The notes under the pieces are model-generated. The model worked only from the letters and a program-made list of their open reading frames with translations, searched no databases and was not told where the DNA came from. 64,000 bases of DNA from Solicoccozyma terricola. Lineage: Eukaryota > Basidiomycota > Tremellomycetes > Filobasidiales > Piskurozymaceae. Positions 11,601 to 22,328 of this stretch are shown piece after piece. Position numbers and translations under genes: made by a program. The stretch is from positions 944,717-1,008,716 of the forward strand of contig BCLD01000001.1 in NCBI GenBank assembly GCA_001600875.1. The letters are read 5' to 3'. The first letter of the stretch is position 1, and every line of letters starts with the position of its first letter.

Positions 11601-14408
11601 GAAGTGGAAAAGTCAGGATGGGCAACCTGATCTTACGCTGGACGAAACCAGGAGGATCTTCCGAGATGTCGTTTGCGGTCTGCAATATCGTGAGTGCTAT
11701 AGAACACGGGTCGTAACCGCTCTATCGATTCTAATCGTGCCGTGTCCCAAAGTTCATCACCAAGGCATCATCCATCGGGATATCAAGCCTGCCAACCTGC
11801 TTTTCGGCGAAGGCGATGTTGTCAAGATCTCCGACTTTGGAGTTTCGCACTACTCACACGTACTTCGAGGTGCCTCTGACCTCGAGGAGGGAGAGTCACC
11901 AGAGGACGATGATCCAGCATTCATGGATGACCATGAGCTTGCCAAGACGGCTGGTTCACCAGCTTTCTTCGCACCTGAACTGTGCTATAATGGCGACACG
12001 ACGCCGCTCAGCAGCATCACGCCGGGCCGAGAAAAGGGAGAATTCAACTATCCCAGTTTCAACGCCGCCGTCGCTCGAGCTCGGCCCGAGTCGAGTGCTG
12101 TCGGTGGCACCGCAGCTCGTTCGGACACACCTATGGGTCATTCCCGACGATCACGTCCCCCCATCACGGAGGCTATCGACGTGTGGGCTCTTGGTGTCAC
12201 GCTTTACTGCCTGCTATTCGGGAAGGTGCCTTTCGAGGCTCCCAGTGAGTATGCACTTTTCTCTATCATCCCAATCGATGACTACGAGATTCCACCATAT
12301 CTCGGTGCGGACAAGCTCCCGACCGGCGGTAGGCATTCTTACAAAGCTGGCAAATCTAGCGGCATTGCGGAGGAGGTCAGGGAGGTGCTGGATATCCTGG
12401 AGAAGCTTCTAGAGAAGGATCCGACGAAGAGGATAAAGCTGCCAGAGGTCAAGGTGTGTAAGCTGCTCGAGTACGCGTAACAGATTGCTGATCGTTTGAC
12501 TGCATCGCGCAGAAACACCCCTTCACACTTCGCGGTCTCTCTGACCAATCCGCCTGGCTCGCACGGACAGATCCCGCGATGGAGACATATGTCACGGTAT
12601 CCACCGATGAAGTCGCTGCAGCTGTGACAGCAGGCGGCTCTTTCCGCGACAAATTCCGCAAGGGGATCAAGCAGATCACGCAGAAGCTACAAGTATTTGC
12701 CGGGGGCGGCAGTCGATCGGGTGGACGGTCTCGGAGTGGTAGCTTCGTAACCACGCCAATCGACGAGCACCCTCCGGGAGACTACAGATCTCAGGTTCCG
12801 TCTGTCGCAAGCTCCGGCTCTCCAGGTCAAAAGAATGCGCAGAAGGGTTCTTCGCGCGGCTCTCCGAGGATTGCATCGGGTGGTTCGGAGACTTCGGTGG
12901 TTCGCTCCCCATCACCGAAACCTCCTAGTCTTTCACGCCGATTTTCCCTTCTCGGCGGATCACATCAAGTCAGGCGTGCCGAATCGCCTGCAGCGCCGGG
13001 ACATATGCAGTTCCACTCACCATCAACACTTACACTCCATTTGCCAGACCGTGGGGATCGTCTTGGGCGAAGCATTTCTGACCGTTCCACGACTTCCTCT
13101 GGATTCGCCCCGTTCAGGATTGGCGAACGTCGAGGATCAAATTTAGCTCCACCAATGTCGATATTCGGTTCTTCGGTAGGCAGCAGCCAAGAACGTCTTC
13201 CACGTGGGCTTGCATCGTCGACGTCTGCCGAGGAGCTCAACAAGATCATCGCTAGGCATATCATGCAACCGCAGGGATCTGAAACGGGCCGGAGTGCCTC
13301 GGGTCTCAGCCTGCGACGTCGACAGTCCAGCGACATTGACGGAGCGGGTCGGCAACGAACTCTCAGCAATGCCTCCTCGAAAGGTGGGAATTTGCACAAG
13401 ATCGCTCGATATTTGTCTCGTGGTCTTAGCCAGAAAAGTTCATCTGCTAGCTCTCATGTCTCTTCTCCATACTCCGGTCCACGGGACCAATTGTCGCCAC
13501 CGAGCGATGAGCTGGAGGAATCGTCACAATCCGGCCAAGGATCGCCAGCTCCTGCTAACGCGGCGTTGAGATCGGTTTATGGAGATGACCCATCGAGGAA
13601 GAGCATCGACACGATGTCGAGCACGTCCGATGTCGCCTTGCATTCTTTGGACGGACAGCCGAGCACCACGTTTCCACCCTTGGCCCTACCGGATTGGGAT
13701 CCTCATGAAGCGACAGGCACGTCGCTGGCACGAGTTCCAGATGATCCTCAGATGCATACTCAGGAATCTTATGATCTTGAGAGCGGGGTGGACCTTTCGG
13801 ATGACGACGAGGAAGATTATGGAGAAGTACGACAGTATAATCGCACACTGAACTCGCCGCGCGATCTGCTGGAGGGCAGCTGGAGACTCAATTCGTCTGG
13901 ATGGCGCGGTGAGGAACTACCGCCGTCTCAAGGTTTGGGTCTTGTGACCGACAACGCCAGATTCCGGGATGCCGATGAGGGCGCGGAGGACAATGGGTCG
14001 CCGACCACGATTATGCAGTCTGCCAATGCACACAGCGAAGATCCGCTAACGCCACACGCTGCGACGTCTGCGACCAGCACCCAGCGCGTTGCGCCACCAT
14101 TACCCACCTCATCAAGCCAGGGTGCCGTCACTTCGTTCGCCGAACATCGACGACGGTCCATGTCTCGTGGATCCCTGCGTGGCTCTCCACTTAGGTCGTC
14201 GCTCCCAGACCGCTCTCGTTCGCCCTTTGGCATCAGCGACAAGCTTCTTAGTCCCATGCGATTCCCTGACAGCTTCCACGAGGATGATGATGAGGAGGAT
14301 GAGGACGAGGAGGGAGATGAAGGGTTGGCGATCGAAGTGGGGTTCAAGCGAGGAAGACCGTCGAAGCCGATGACGCCGATGGCGGGTGGTCATGCGCCGG
14401 TACAATGA
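8649..14408 (+). CDS. CaMKK-like SNF1/AMPK-activating protein kinase (Sak1/Ssp1 type)
   Basis: Ser/Thr kinase predicted to phosphorylate the activation loop of SNF1/AMPK. Seven exons were traced; introns include 10619-10698, 10769-10840 and 11317-11378. The N-terminal extension of about 660 residues is disordered, with Ser/Thr, His and Asp-His tracts. The kinase domain shows the glycine loop GRGQHGTVRLG, lysine FWAIKIV, hinge ILEYCKGGEL, catalytic loop IIHRDIKPANLLF, metal site DFGVSHYS, APE-like FFAPEL, and DVWALGVTLYCLLFGKVPFEAP. The last of these is the family-typical stretch that separates CaMKK-like enzymes from other kinases. KHPF near 12520 closes the domain. A Ser-rich tail of about 600 residues follows, with acidic runs near 13800 and 14280. 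A large insertion separates the glycine loop from the lysine. The ATG at 8649 has a good context, but the frame is open upstream. Confidence 0.9.
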
Positions 14409-14647
14409 AATGACGGATGGATTAGAATGGTGGTGAGCAAGGGGAGGTAATGCACATTATATAGAACTACGCTACAGGTTGGTGAATGAACGCAATCAGC
14501 ATCTCCCCCTTCTTGCTTTGAAGTTGGTCCCCCCTCCCAATTTGCACGTGACACGTCACCACCCAGCCCATGATCCACCGCATCTCAGTCCATGACTGCA
14601 TCGATCACCAACACCGTCTTGTATCCTCGTCCACAGACACTACAGCG

Positions 14648-15899
14648 ATGGGATACCTTACATATGGATACCTTGGTACCTCCGCCTCAGTGGCAACCAC
14701 CGTCGGTCTTTACCTCCTGTTCACCGGTGAGTCCAAGTGGGAACCGAAGGAGTCTCGTCGCAGCTGATGTTGACTACCTCTACATACCAAAGGTCAAGGA
14801 GAATCATTCAACCCAGGAAACTTCCTCGCTGAATCATCGCCATATGCTTGGGCATTGCTCGGAGTCGGATTATGCATCGGCTTGAGTGTACTGGGAGCTG
14901 GATGGTGGGTTATCAATGATGAAATTTAATTGATCGGGGGTCTGCCTAATGATCGAATACTAACAAGCCACTATGATTCACAATAGGGGCATCTTCATTA
15001 CAGGAGCATCTATCCTAGGAGGTGGTGTTCGTGCTCCCAGAATCAGAACGAAGAACCTCATCTCGTGAGCGCCATTCCCTCCTTTCGCATGCATGATACG
15101 GAGTAGCTGATATGTTCGATTTGAATGGCACAGCATCATTTTCTGCGAAGTTGTAGCTATTTACGGTGAATGTCATCCTCCTCCCATGTGAGATCTCAAG
15201 CTGACCTACCCGGACGTATCAGGCGTGATCATGGCGATCGTCTTCTCATCCAAGATTACTGGAGTATCTGCTGACCTCACGTACAGCCATAACAATTATT
15301 ACACCGGTGCGCGATGATGTAGATAGCATGATGTCATTCTTGAAGTGCTGACAAGCCGTTGTTGTCTCTTTTTTGCTCCATATACATTCCTGCTCCTTTC
15401 GATAACCTTCAACTTATCCTTTGGCATCTAAATCTCGGGCCTCATTGCATTTCCTCTACACCAGGTTTTGCTCTCTTCTGGGGTGGTCTCGTCGTTGGTC
15501 TTTGCAACCTCCTCTGTGGCGTCTCAGTTGGTATCACTGGATCTACAGCCGCGTTGGCTGATGCTGCTGATCCGAGTTTGTTCGTCAAGATTCTGATCGT
15601 CGAAGTGAGGCGAATGGTGCGGGAGGGAGACTGTGGATAGATGCTGATGTGCTGGTTGCTATAGATCTTTGGATCGGTGTTGGGTCTCTTCGGCTTGATC
15701 GGTGGGTCATTTGAATTAGATCCGCGAGTGCTACAACGCTGATTTCCCGCTATCTGTTCTGACGCATTTGCTCGAATTGTGTACAGTCGGTCTTCTGATA
15801 GTAAGTGTGACTGCCGCAAGTTGTTAGCTTTGGAACAAGTCTGACATCCGTCTCGTCTTGCCTTCCATTTAGTCCGGAAAAGCCGAAGAATTCGCATAG
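14648..15899 (+). CDS. VMA16: V-type H+-ATPase proteolipid subunit c''
   Basis: Membrane-rotor subunit of the vacuolar proton pump (Vma16/Ppa1 type). The short first exon [14 protein letters not shown] joins to about seven more exons, giving roughly 200 residues. Hydrophobic helices are clear: an N-terminal one, then [55 protein letters not shown] and [17 protein letters not shown]. The proton-carrying glutamate is in FCEVVAIYG, and the proteolipid signature [12 protein letters not shown] is present. The extra N-terminal helix and the SHNNYYTG loop separate c'' from subunits c and c'. It lies 240 bp after the kinase stop, in the same direction, without overlap. The length and all conserved blocks are normal. 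Confidence 0.95.
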
Positions 15900-17054
15900 A
15901 CTCATCGCCATGTCCTGGAAGCAAAACACCCCTTTTCCTGATATACACCAATTTGACTTTTGTACGATATGCATTCGATTAAAACCCCGAGTCATTAAAT
16001 TGGGTATTTGGATTTAGCCCCAGCAGTGACTTCCGGATTCAATGAATGGGCGCGCGTGCCGGACGTTTCGCAGTCAACTGCTGTATAAAATCAAAGTTTG
16101 TCAATGGCAGGGACGAAAACTGAAATTGGGGGTCGAACAACCTGTGGCAATGACCGCCGTTCACTTTCCTGCCTTCTATAAAGTTTTTCACCTGAGGACT
16201 GTGGGACTGTGGGACTGACTGCCATGAGATAAACGTCATCTTCGGAAGACGAGGGAAGCGTCGGGTCTTTATCGTTCATTCGTAACATGTCTCATACTGT
16301 TGCAAGAGTGGCAGCATCGTTCAATCGAGTAAAGATCTTACGTTTGCCCCACGGAGTTTCATAGCACTGTCGACTGCAGCGGATGTGCTGAAGCCACGTA
16401 AAAAGGTTCTCACTCTGTTTGGCTTGTTACCGAATCTCAGGCAAAAGCAAAGCATATTCAATCGGTATTATAGAAACAAAGGGGCTTTGTCAAAAAAGGA
16501 TGACACCCAAAAAAACGTAATCTAAAAGAGGAAAGACGGGTGGAAGTGTGATGGGTGGGGAAGATTTATGATAACGCTACAAAAGAAATTGGGGGGGGGG
16601 GGGGGGGGGAAGAAGAAAAAAAGGACGAAATCTCTCTTTTCTAAATGGGAGAGAACAATCGCTCGTATGAAGTCGAGGAGGGAGTGGTAAAAATGTCCAT
16701 GGTTTGATGTTTGACCAGATGCCCGAGAGACTTGAAAAGGGCGAGTTGGTCGATTGAATGTTGTCGAAAGGTGGATGAATACCCATGATAACGATGGTTT
16801 CAAGGAGGAGGAAAAGAAAAAGAAAAACGCAGATGCCAACGACGAGTAGAAGGAGAAAAGTAACAAAATGTTTTTGAAAGATGCGCGTTTGGTCGGTTGT
16901 GTTCCATTTCCAGCGATGTTATACCGAGAGATGGAAACGAGATCCAGTCGCATAACCAGGAAGAAAAAAAGGGAAAAAAAGAGATTGCCGAATCCCAAAA
17001 CAGGTTTCGGTCCAATTGAAATCAACCCCCGGAACCACCTCCTCTTTCCATCTC
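15900..17054. other. Intergenic region between convergent genes
   Basis: About 1.15 kb between the V-ATPase subunit stop and the stop of the minus-strand DPBB gene. I see no exon-like sequence. It contains a 19-nt G run (16591-16609) and A/G-rich stretches. The open frames on the minus strand here are low-complexity Phe/Pro/Ser translations of pyrimidine tracts. It probably holds both 3' untranslated regions. Confidence 0.5.
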
Positions 17055-18089
17055 TCAAGAGCTTCCAACCACCACCAACTGTCCCAAATTAGCTAAAACC
17101 TGAGACAAAGTCTCGATATTACTCAAAGTCTCAGCTGTTTCTCCATTTGATCCCGTAGATGATGGGACTGCGGAGGGCACGGCGGATGCGAAGAAAGGTT
17201 GTGATGAGATTGAAAGTTTGGTAGATGAGGTTACGGCTGATGATGGGGAGTTGGATGATGAGGTGGTCGTGGGAGCAGTCTATGATTGTAGAAAAAGAAA
17301 AAGTACGTTGTGTGTGAGTTCGATTGCGCAGGAGAAACGAAGGAAAAAAAAAAAGCCTTTTCAACTCACTGAAGTTTGAGTTTCTGCGGTGGTAGTTGGT
17401 GGTGTATAAGTAGATGTCGGTGGAGTATACGTCGTAGTTGGCTGATAGAAAAAGAAAAAGAAAAAAACGGAGGTTGATTTGTTGCGCTATCAGTTATCAG
17501 GGTTCCATACACACCAAACCCCCGCACCAAAAACTCACAGCTTGCCAAGTCGAAGTAGGAGTAGTTGGAGTTGCAGGTGCAGCATTCGCTCCTACGTAAT
17601 CCCATGACATTTGGAATGTACCTACGCTTGTATCCTGAAAAAAGAAAAAAAAATCGAAATAACACCAAATTTCAGTATTTCCCTCAAAAGGTCTAACCCC
17701 CCCCCCTCCCCCCGCGACGCAAAACTCACCGCAAAATGCTCGAAAAGACCCTGTGACATATCTAAATCCCCATAACCACAACCGGGACATTGATCCATAA
17801 CAGTAGCCGTTGCTGATTTCCCACCATACGTGATTGAAATCTGTTTAAAACATTCCGGTCCAGGTGAACCACTACCATATTGAGGTGAATTTAAAGCAAC
17901 AATGTAATCTGATGCAACGTTGTTTTGACCACATGCACCTAGACCGACGGCGAAATAGGTGGCACGACCTGTGAATGAACGTTTTGAGAGGGAGAGTGAG
18001 GTAGGTGCCGCGGTGGTGGTGGTGGTGGTTAAGAGCAGAGCGGAGAGTGTGGCGAGGAGGAGGGTGGTGGTGGTGGTGCTGAAGAACAT
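17055..18089 (-). CDS. Secreted double-psi beta-barrel (RlpA/barwin-like) protein
   Basis: Small secreted protein of the expansin/barwin-like DPBB class, probably acting at the cell wall or outside the cell. A signal peptide (FFSTTTTTLLLATLSALLL and an Ala/Thr stretch) is followed by a Kex2-like KR site in LSKRSFTG. The DPBB domain then runs FTGRATYFAVGLGACGQNN, CFKQISITYGGKSATATV, MDQCPGCGYGDLDMSQGLF and GTFQMSWDYV. The last motif comes from the second exon. The remaining exons encode a Thr/Pro-rich linker (PTTTYTPPTSTYTPP) and a Ser-rich tail ending VVVGSS. Four exons join with correct phase; the stop is at 17055-17057. Such proteins occur widely in basidiomycetes, and some are induced during development or host contact. 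No enzymatic activity can be inferred: no glycoside-hydrolase domain is attached. Confidence 0.85.
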
Positions 18090-18611
18090 GATTGAGAAGT
18101 GTTCAGAGTTGTTCGAGGTTGTACGTTCGATAGTGTGGTGTTCGAGGTTGTACGTTCGAGAGTGTGGTTTTGTTTCGAATGAAAGTCGATTGTGGTTGAC
18201 GAGTTGGTGCGTGTAGGCGGTGTTTTGAGCGTTTTGAACGGACGACGACGACGACGACGACGAGAGAGAGAGAGTGTGTGTGTGTGTGTGTATCAGTCTG
18301 TGGAATGACAAAGGGAGGGTAAGAGGAGAGTGGTTTCAGCAACGAGGGTGGGATGAACAGTAGAGTCTGGTATGTTTTATAGGAGCATAGTTGATGATGA
18401 TACGTGGACACGACTTGAACAGGTGGGGGTGAGGGGGTCCTACCACCTTCCCGACCCATTTCTACGTTTCATATCACGCAACCCAACGCAACCCCCATTC
18501 CTTCCGGAGATCAAAACAACGTGCACACTCACCCTGATGAAATCAAATCCTGGGATTCCAAACACTGGCTTACACTGTGACCCGGATCTGTTGCTGGGTT
18601 GCTGGGTTGTG

Positions 18612-18648
18612 CGTTGGTTGGTTGGTTGGTTGGTTGGTTGGGTGGGTG
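18612..18648. repeat. TTGG/TGGG tetranucleotide repeat
   Basis: GTTG units repeated about seven times and then changing to GGTG units. It is a simple microsatellite in noncoding DNA upstream of the minus-strand DPBB gene. Confidence 0.85.
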
Positions 18649-19626
18649 GGTTTGCTGAATTGGTTTCTGAAATGAACTGGTAGATTATCCTTCAACCTTG
18701 AGCAAAGGGTTTTTCAAAAAAAAAAGATTCCGTTGATCGTCGGGAGGGGGGAGGAAACTGTGTGTGGGGAGCTGAAGAGCTGGTGTGTAGTTGAATGAAA
18801 GATGGGGGTAGTAGACCAAGTGGGGTGACCGTAGTGGGAGAAAATCCAAAAGTGTTTGACCCGTGGGTGCCTATATGAGAAAAGGTCTTGTTGGGAACTT
18901 GGAGTAAACGATTTTTTTTTAATCTAATCCGCAGTTGAGCCTTCCTTGGTCTAGGAGGTGGAGAAAGGGGAGGGTGTTTTTTGGAACGATTTAAAAAGAA
19001 TAAAAAAAAAAAAACGTTTTTACCCCCCCCCCCCCCCCCCTCCCCCCCAAATACCTCATATCATGCAACATCTCAACGAACTCGAAAACCCCCATCGTTC
19101 GAACAAACCCATTTTTTTTCCCTCTTTTCCCACTTCTTCAACCCGGACCCCAGATTCCCCCACCCGAGCCCACATCCGGAGCCTGATAATCTGAACCAAG
19201 ACAAATAACCTATCTCTTCTACGGGGGGGACACAGGACACACATTAGACAAAATACGGCAAAAGAAAGGGTGGATCACCCTCGAATATCCCCGTTCCCCT
19301 CGATTTATTGAACGAATGCGGAATAAATGTGAGACCAGGACGTACCCTGGAATTAAAGGGGGTCGCCGGTGCCGCGAGGGGGGGGGCCGGTGGCGGTTAT
19401 CAAATAATATTATGAGTGGAAAGTAAAATACGTGGCATATACACCTCAGGCCCACCGCCACCGCCACCGCCACCGCCACTGGACTCGATAAGTACGATTC
19501 AAACTCAGCTACCTATCCTCCTTCAAAAAAACCCCCTTTGGTTAGACTTATCCAAGTGTATATTCAAGGCGGTACTTCAATCTCAGCTTACCTATGGTCC
19601 TGTCCCCGTCTATCTATCTCTGGGCC

Positions 19627-19627
<1 letters not shown>

Positions 19628-19682
<55 letters not shown>
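19628..19682. repeat. 55-nt poly(C) homopolymer
   Basis: An uninterrupted run of about 55 cytosines on the + strand. This is far beyond chance expectation and is the longest of at least eleven G or C runs of 13 or more in this window. The exact length depends on sequencing accuracy in homopolymers. Confidence 0.85.
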
Positions 19683-19685
<3 letters not shown>

Positions 19686-20000
19686 CTTTGACGAAACCCC
19701 GCCTCCGTCTCACCTCTTTTCGCCCGGAGAGCATCAGAGCAGGGAGACGAGACGAGGTGTATCTCATCATTAAAGGAATGGCAATTGGGAAGCTTGAGAT
19801 GCAATACAAGGTGTTAACGGTGAAACATATCATCATGAGCTTTCCTTTCAGGCGTTGAGTCAACGTAGATAAGAGTTGTAGGTTGGATCCTTTCCCTTTT
19901 TACTGTATATATAGGTAGACTCAGTGGGTGGTTCCCCCCCCTTTTTGCCACCTTTCCCTTCGTGCGATTCACAACATATTCAGATCTTCCCATCTCCAAC

Positions 20001-20010
20001 ATTTATATAA
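20001..20010 (+). promoter_or_regulatory. TATA-like element of the orphan gene
   Basis: ATTTATATAA sits 22-31 bases before ATG 20032. If it positions transcription, the 5' leader would be very short. The assignment rests on sequence and position only. Confidence 0.35.
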
Positions 20011-20031
20011 ACACCCCGTCGTTCAATCAAT

Positions 20032-20817
20032 ATGAACACCGACACCGAGGACTCCTCCATAACCACTATGAATCAGTTTACACTAGATGACAAACTTTAC
20101 ACGCTCAATCCGAAGGGTATTGAACTCCGCGATATGATCCTTGAATGCTGGGAAATTAAAAGGTCTCGGTCTCGATTCCGCATCTCACTTAACATCGGAA
20201 ATCTCACCAATAATGCAGCTAAACATTGTAGAACGATAATGACTCAAGCTGAATCCAAATCCCCTTCTAAACTCGACAATCTCATCTTTATCATGACGGA
20301 ATTAGTCAGAGTAAGGTCCGACTTTTTCGATGTCAAAACAGTCGCAAGGAAGCCGCCGGAAAATCGCTCCCAAAGTGAAGTGGACATCCTGCTGAAGTTT
20401 TTCCAACTTCATCCGAGTCAGAACGTAAGGCTTAAACAGACAACTATCCAATCTCTGGCCACGGGCCTTGGGGTGACATATGATCGTGCGAACGAAGCTG
20501 TGTCGAAGGGGTGGGGGCCTCTGGGACGCAGCCGGCACGTAAATCAAAAGGTGGAGCACGCGCTCAAATACCTCGGTCCAAGGGTACGCGAAGACGCGCC
20601 TTCCGCCACCGAAGAATTGACCGGCATGAGTGCCGACATGAGTGCCCTCACTATCACTGATGAGGGCGGTAGCTCTACGGGCACGACCGCACAGCAGCAG
20701 ACAGAGACTTCGGTACCCACAGTCTCTAACCTGGCGAAAAGAAATTCTGATGGGACGACCACACAGCCTGTACCGGATAATTGGTACGAATCGGGTAGTG
20801 AATCCGGCAATGCCTAG
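20032..20817 (+). CDS. Intronless orphan protein, unknown function
   Basis: Not recognised. A single uninterrupted frame of 261 codons runs from ATG 20032 (CAATATGAA context) to TAG 20815. It has two parts. Residues 1-175 are mixed helical and charged, with a helix-turn-helix-like pattern near residues 130-160 (TIQSLATGLGVTYDRANEAV). Residues 190-261 are a Ser/Thr/Gln/Gly-rich disordered tail. There is no signal peptide, membrane segment or known catalytic motif. It lacks introns while nearly all neighbours carry many, and it follows a repeat-rich promoter with a 55-nt C run. It could be a recently acquired or retroposed gene, or a fast-evolving lineage-specific one. DNA binding is only a guess from the helix pattern. 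It converges on the RING gene, 71 bp apart. Confidence 0.7.
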   Translation: MNTDTEDSSITTMNQFTLDDKLYTLNPKGIELRDMILECWEIKRSRSRFRISLNIGNLTNNAAKHCRTIMTQAESKSPSKLDNLIFIMTELVRVRSDFFDVKTVARKPPENRSQSEVDILLKFFQLHPSQNVRLKQTTIQSLATGLGVTYDRANEAVSKGWGPLGRSRHVNQKVEHALKYLGPRVREDAPSATEELTGMSADMSALTITDEGGSSTGTTAQQQTETSVPTVSNLAKRNSDGTTTQPVPDNWYESGSESGNA

Positions 20818-20888
20818 AAACCGCAAGGTTCCCTGAAGGACGAATGACCATACAATAACCCCAGCAACCACTTGAAAGATTTAACCTT

Positions 20889-22328
20889 TTACGAATACAT
20901 TCCCGAAAACTCCTCCCTTTCCATCCTCCTCGCCAATTCCCCCTCCCTCCCTGGTGACACACTAAACATCCCATGCGTATTATTCCCCTCAGCTCCACCC
21001 CAAGCCTCATCCTCCACCCCACCACGACCACCACGCATCCCACCACTTCTTCGATCTGTTCCGTCAATCCCTTCCTCTCCCACTCGACCGTAGCCGTATC
21101 CGAACATTTGACGGAAGAGCTCGAGCATTTGGTCAGTGTGGTTGGGACCGGTGGTGTGGAGTGGGTCAGAGGAGGTGGGTGGAGGGATTGAAGTGTCTAG
21201 AACTGCACGACAGAGAGGGCATGTGTTATTCTATATATGGGAAAAATAACATACGAAATGAAAGAATCAGCTATGCAAGAAAAACACCGCGAAACGATCG
21301 TGCCGCGCCAGAACTCACCAGCTTTAACCACTTTCCAACGCATTTCCCACACACTACATGACCCATTCTCGTCTTCCCTCCAACCTTGACCTCTCCACCA
21401 TCTGGCATTGGTACAGTATCTTCCTCGATGGTCGTTGCATGGCGATCATTCACATCGTTAGATCCACCGACGCCAATGGCTCCATTGGCGGTACCTCTTG
21501 CTGTAGTGTTACTCGCACCACCGCATGGTAGCTCTCTCAGCCCCATTTCATCTACGTCGCCGACATAATGATCAGTGTGAATGGCATATTCCTGTTCCGT
21601 CAAAATGGTGTGATACGGTTGGAGGCAGATCGGGCATGATTGGTCTGGGAGGGAAGAGACCGAGGTTTCATCGAGGTCGTAGGGAATTGAAATGCGAGGA
21701 GGGAGTCGGTGAGTCGGTGATGAAAGGGAAAGTATTTATAGATTGAATTCGTCGATCGTTGACCATACCAAGCGGGATCAGTCATTTGCACGACGAAAGG
21801 TGCTCAATCCAACACCCACCTTCTCCATCCGAGCTGCCAATCAAGTTCTCCTCTGTCACATGTTTGAGATTCTTGATGAAATCCACACTTGCACCCTTGG
21901 AGCTGAGCCCACCGACGGTTATCAGCGTTAACCCCATCACAATTCGACCGACTGCCGATAAGCGCTCACGTTCCTTGCTCGCCAAACACCTCCTCCCACA
22001 ACTCTGGATCCACCATCAACCCTCCACCATCTACGTCACCGAATCCGTCTGTTCCAACGGCAGTAGCTATCCTCTGTACCTCTGTCAGAAAGTCGTCAAA
22101 GCTTCTAGGAACTTGTCGCGGTGAGTGGGCGTGCGAGTTGGGGTCGGGTGGGATAGCGGTCGATTCAGCGGGGATGTCGTGGTCGTCTGTAGGAGTGATT
22201 GTGAGAGAGCGACAATTAGCCACCTGTAGTCTATGCGGTCTGATCACCCGACCGACCTTCGTAGGTGGCCATGTCTGTTATGTCAACCTAGCTGCCCATG
22301 GCATATCTCTCACCTTGCCGTCGTTCAT
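20889..22328 (-). CDS. RING-type E3 ubiquitin ligase with split RING
   Basis: Predicted E3 ubiquitin ligase. Five exons were joined: a short first exon (MNDGK), an acidic N-terminal exon containing SFDDFLTEVQRIATAV and MVDPELWEEVFGEQG, a linker exon, the RING exon and the last exon. The ligands are SCPICLQPYHT, ELPC, GHVVCGKCVGKWLKL and NNTCPLCRAVL, giving Cys-x2-Cys, Cys, His, Cys-x2-Cys and Cys-x2-Cys. The sequence WLKLNNTCPLCR is very like RNF115/126-type RING ends. The gap between the third Cys (ELPC) and the His (GHVV) holds about 54 residues, where 1-3 is usual. The C-terminal part is Gly/Arg-rich and includes MLELFRQMFGYGYGR. The first exon is the least certain; the same frame also offers ATGs at about 22407 and 22392. 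Confidence 0.8.

Larger units (their letters stand above)
18090..20031. other. Repeat-rich intergenic region (divergent promoters)
   Basis: About 1.9 kb between the DPBB gene and the orphan gene. No coding exon is supported. It is unusually dense in simple repeats: (CGA)n with GA/TG tracts at 18241-18292, (TTGG)n at 18612-18648, C18 at 19023-19040, a CCACCG hexamer array near 19447-19480, and C55 at 19628-19682. The long poly-Gly and poly-Pro open frames here are only translations of the C55 run. A TATA-like ATTTATATAA lies at 20001-20010, just before the orphan gene. Confidence 0.6.

Noticed and set aside
19588..19863. Poly-Gly and poly-Pro open frames on both strands
   Set aside because: They are translations of the C55/G55 homopolymer and have no other protein-like features.
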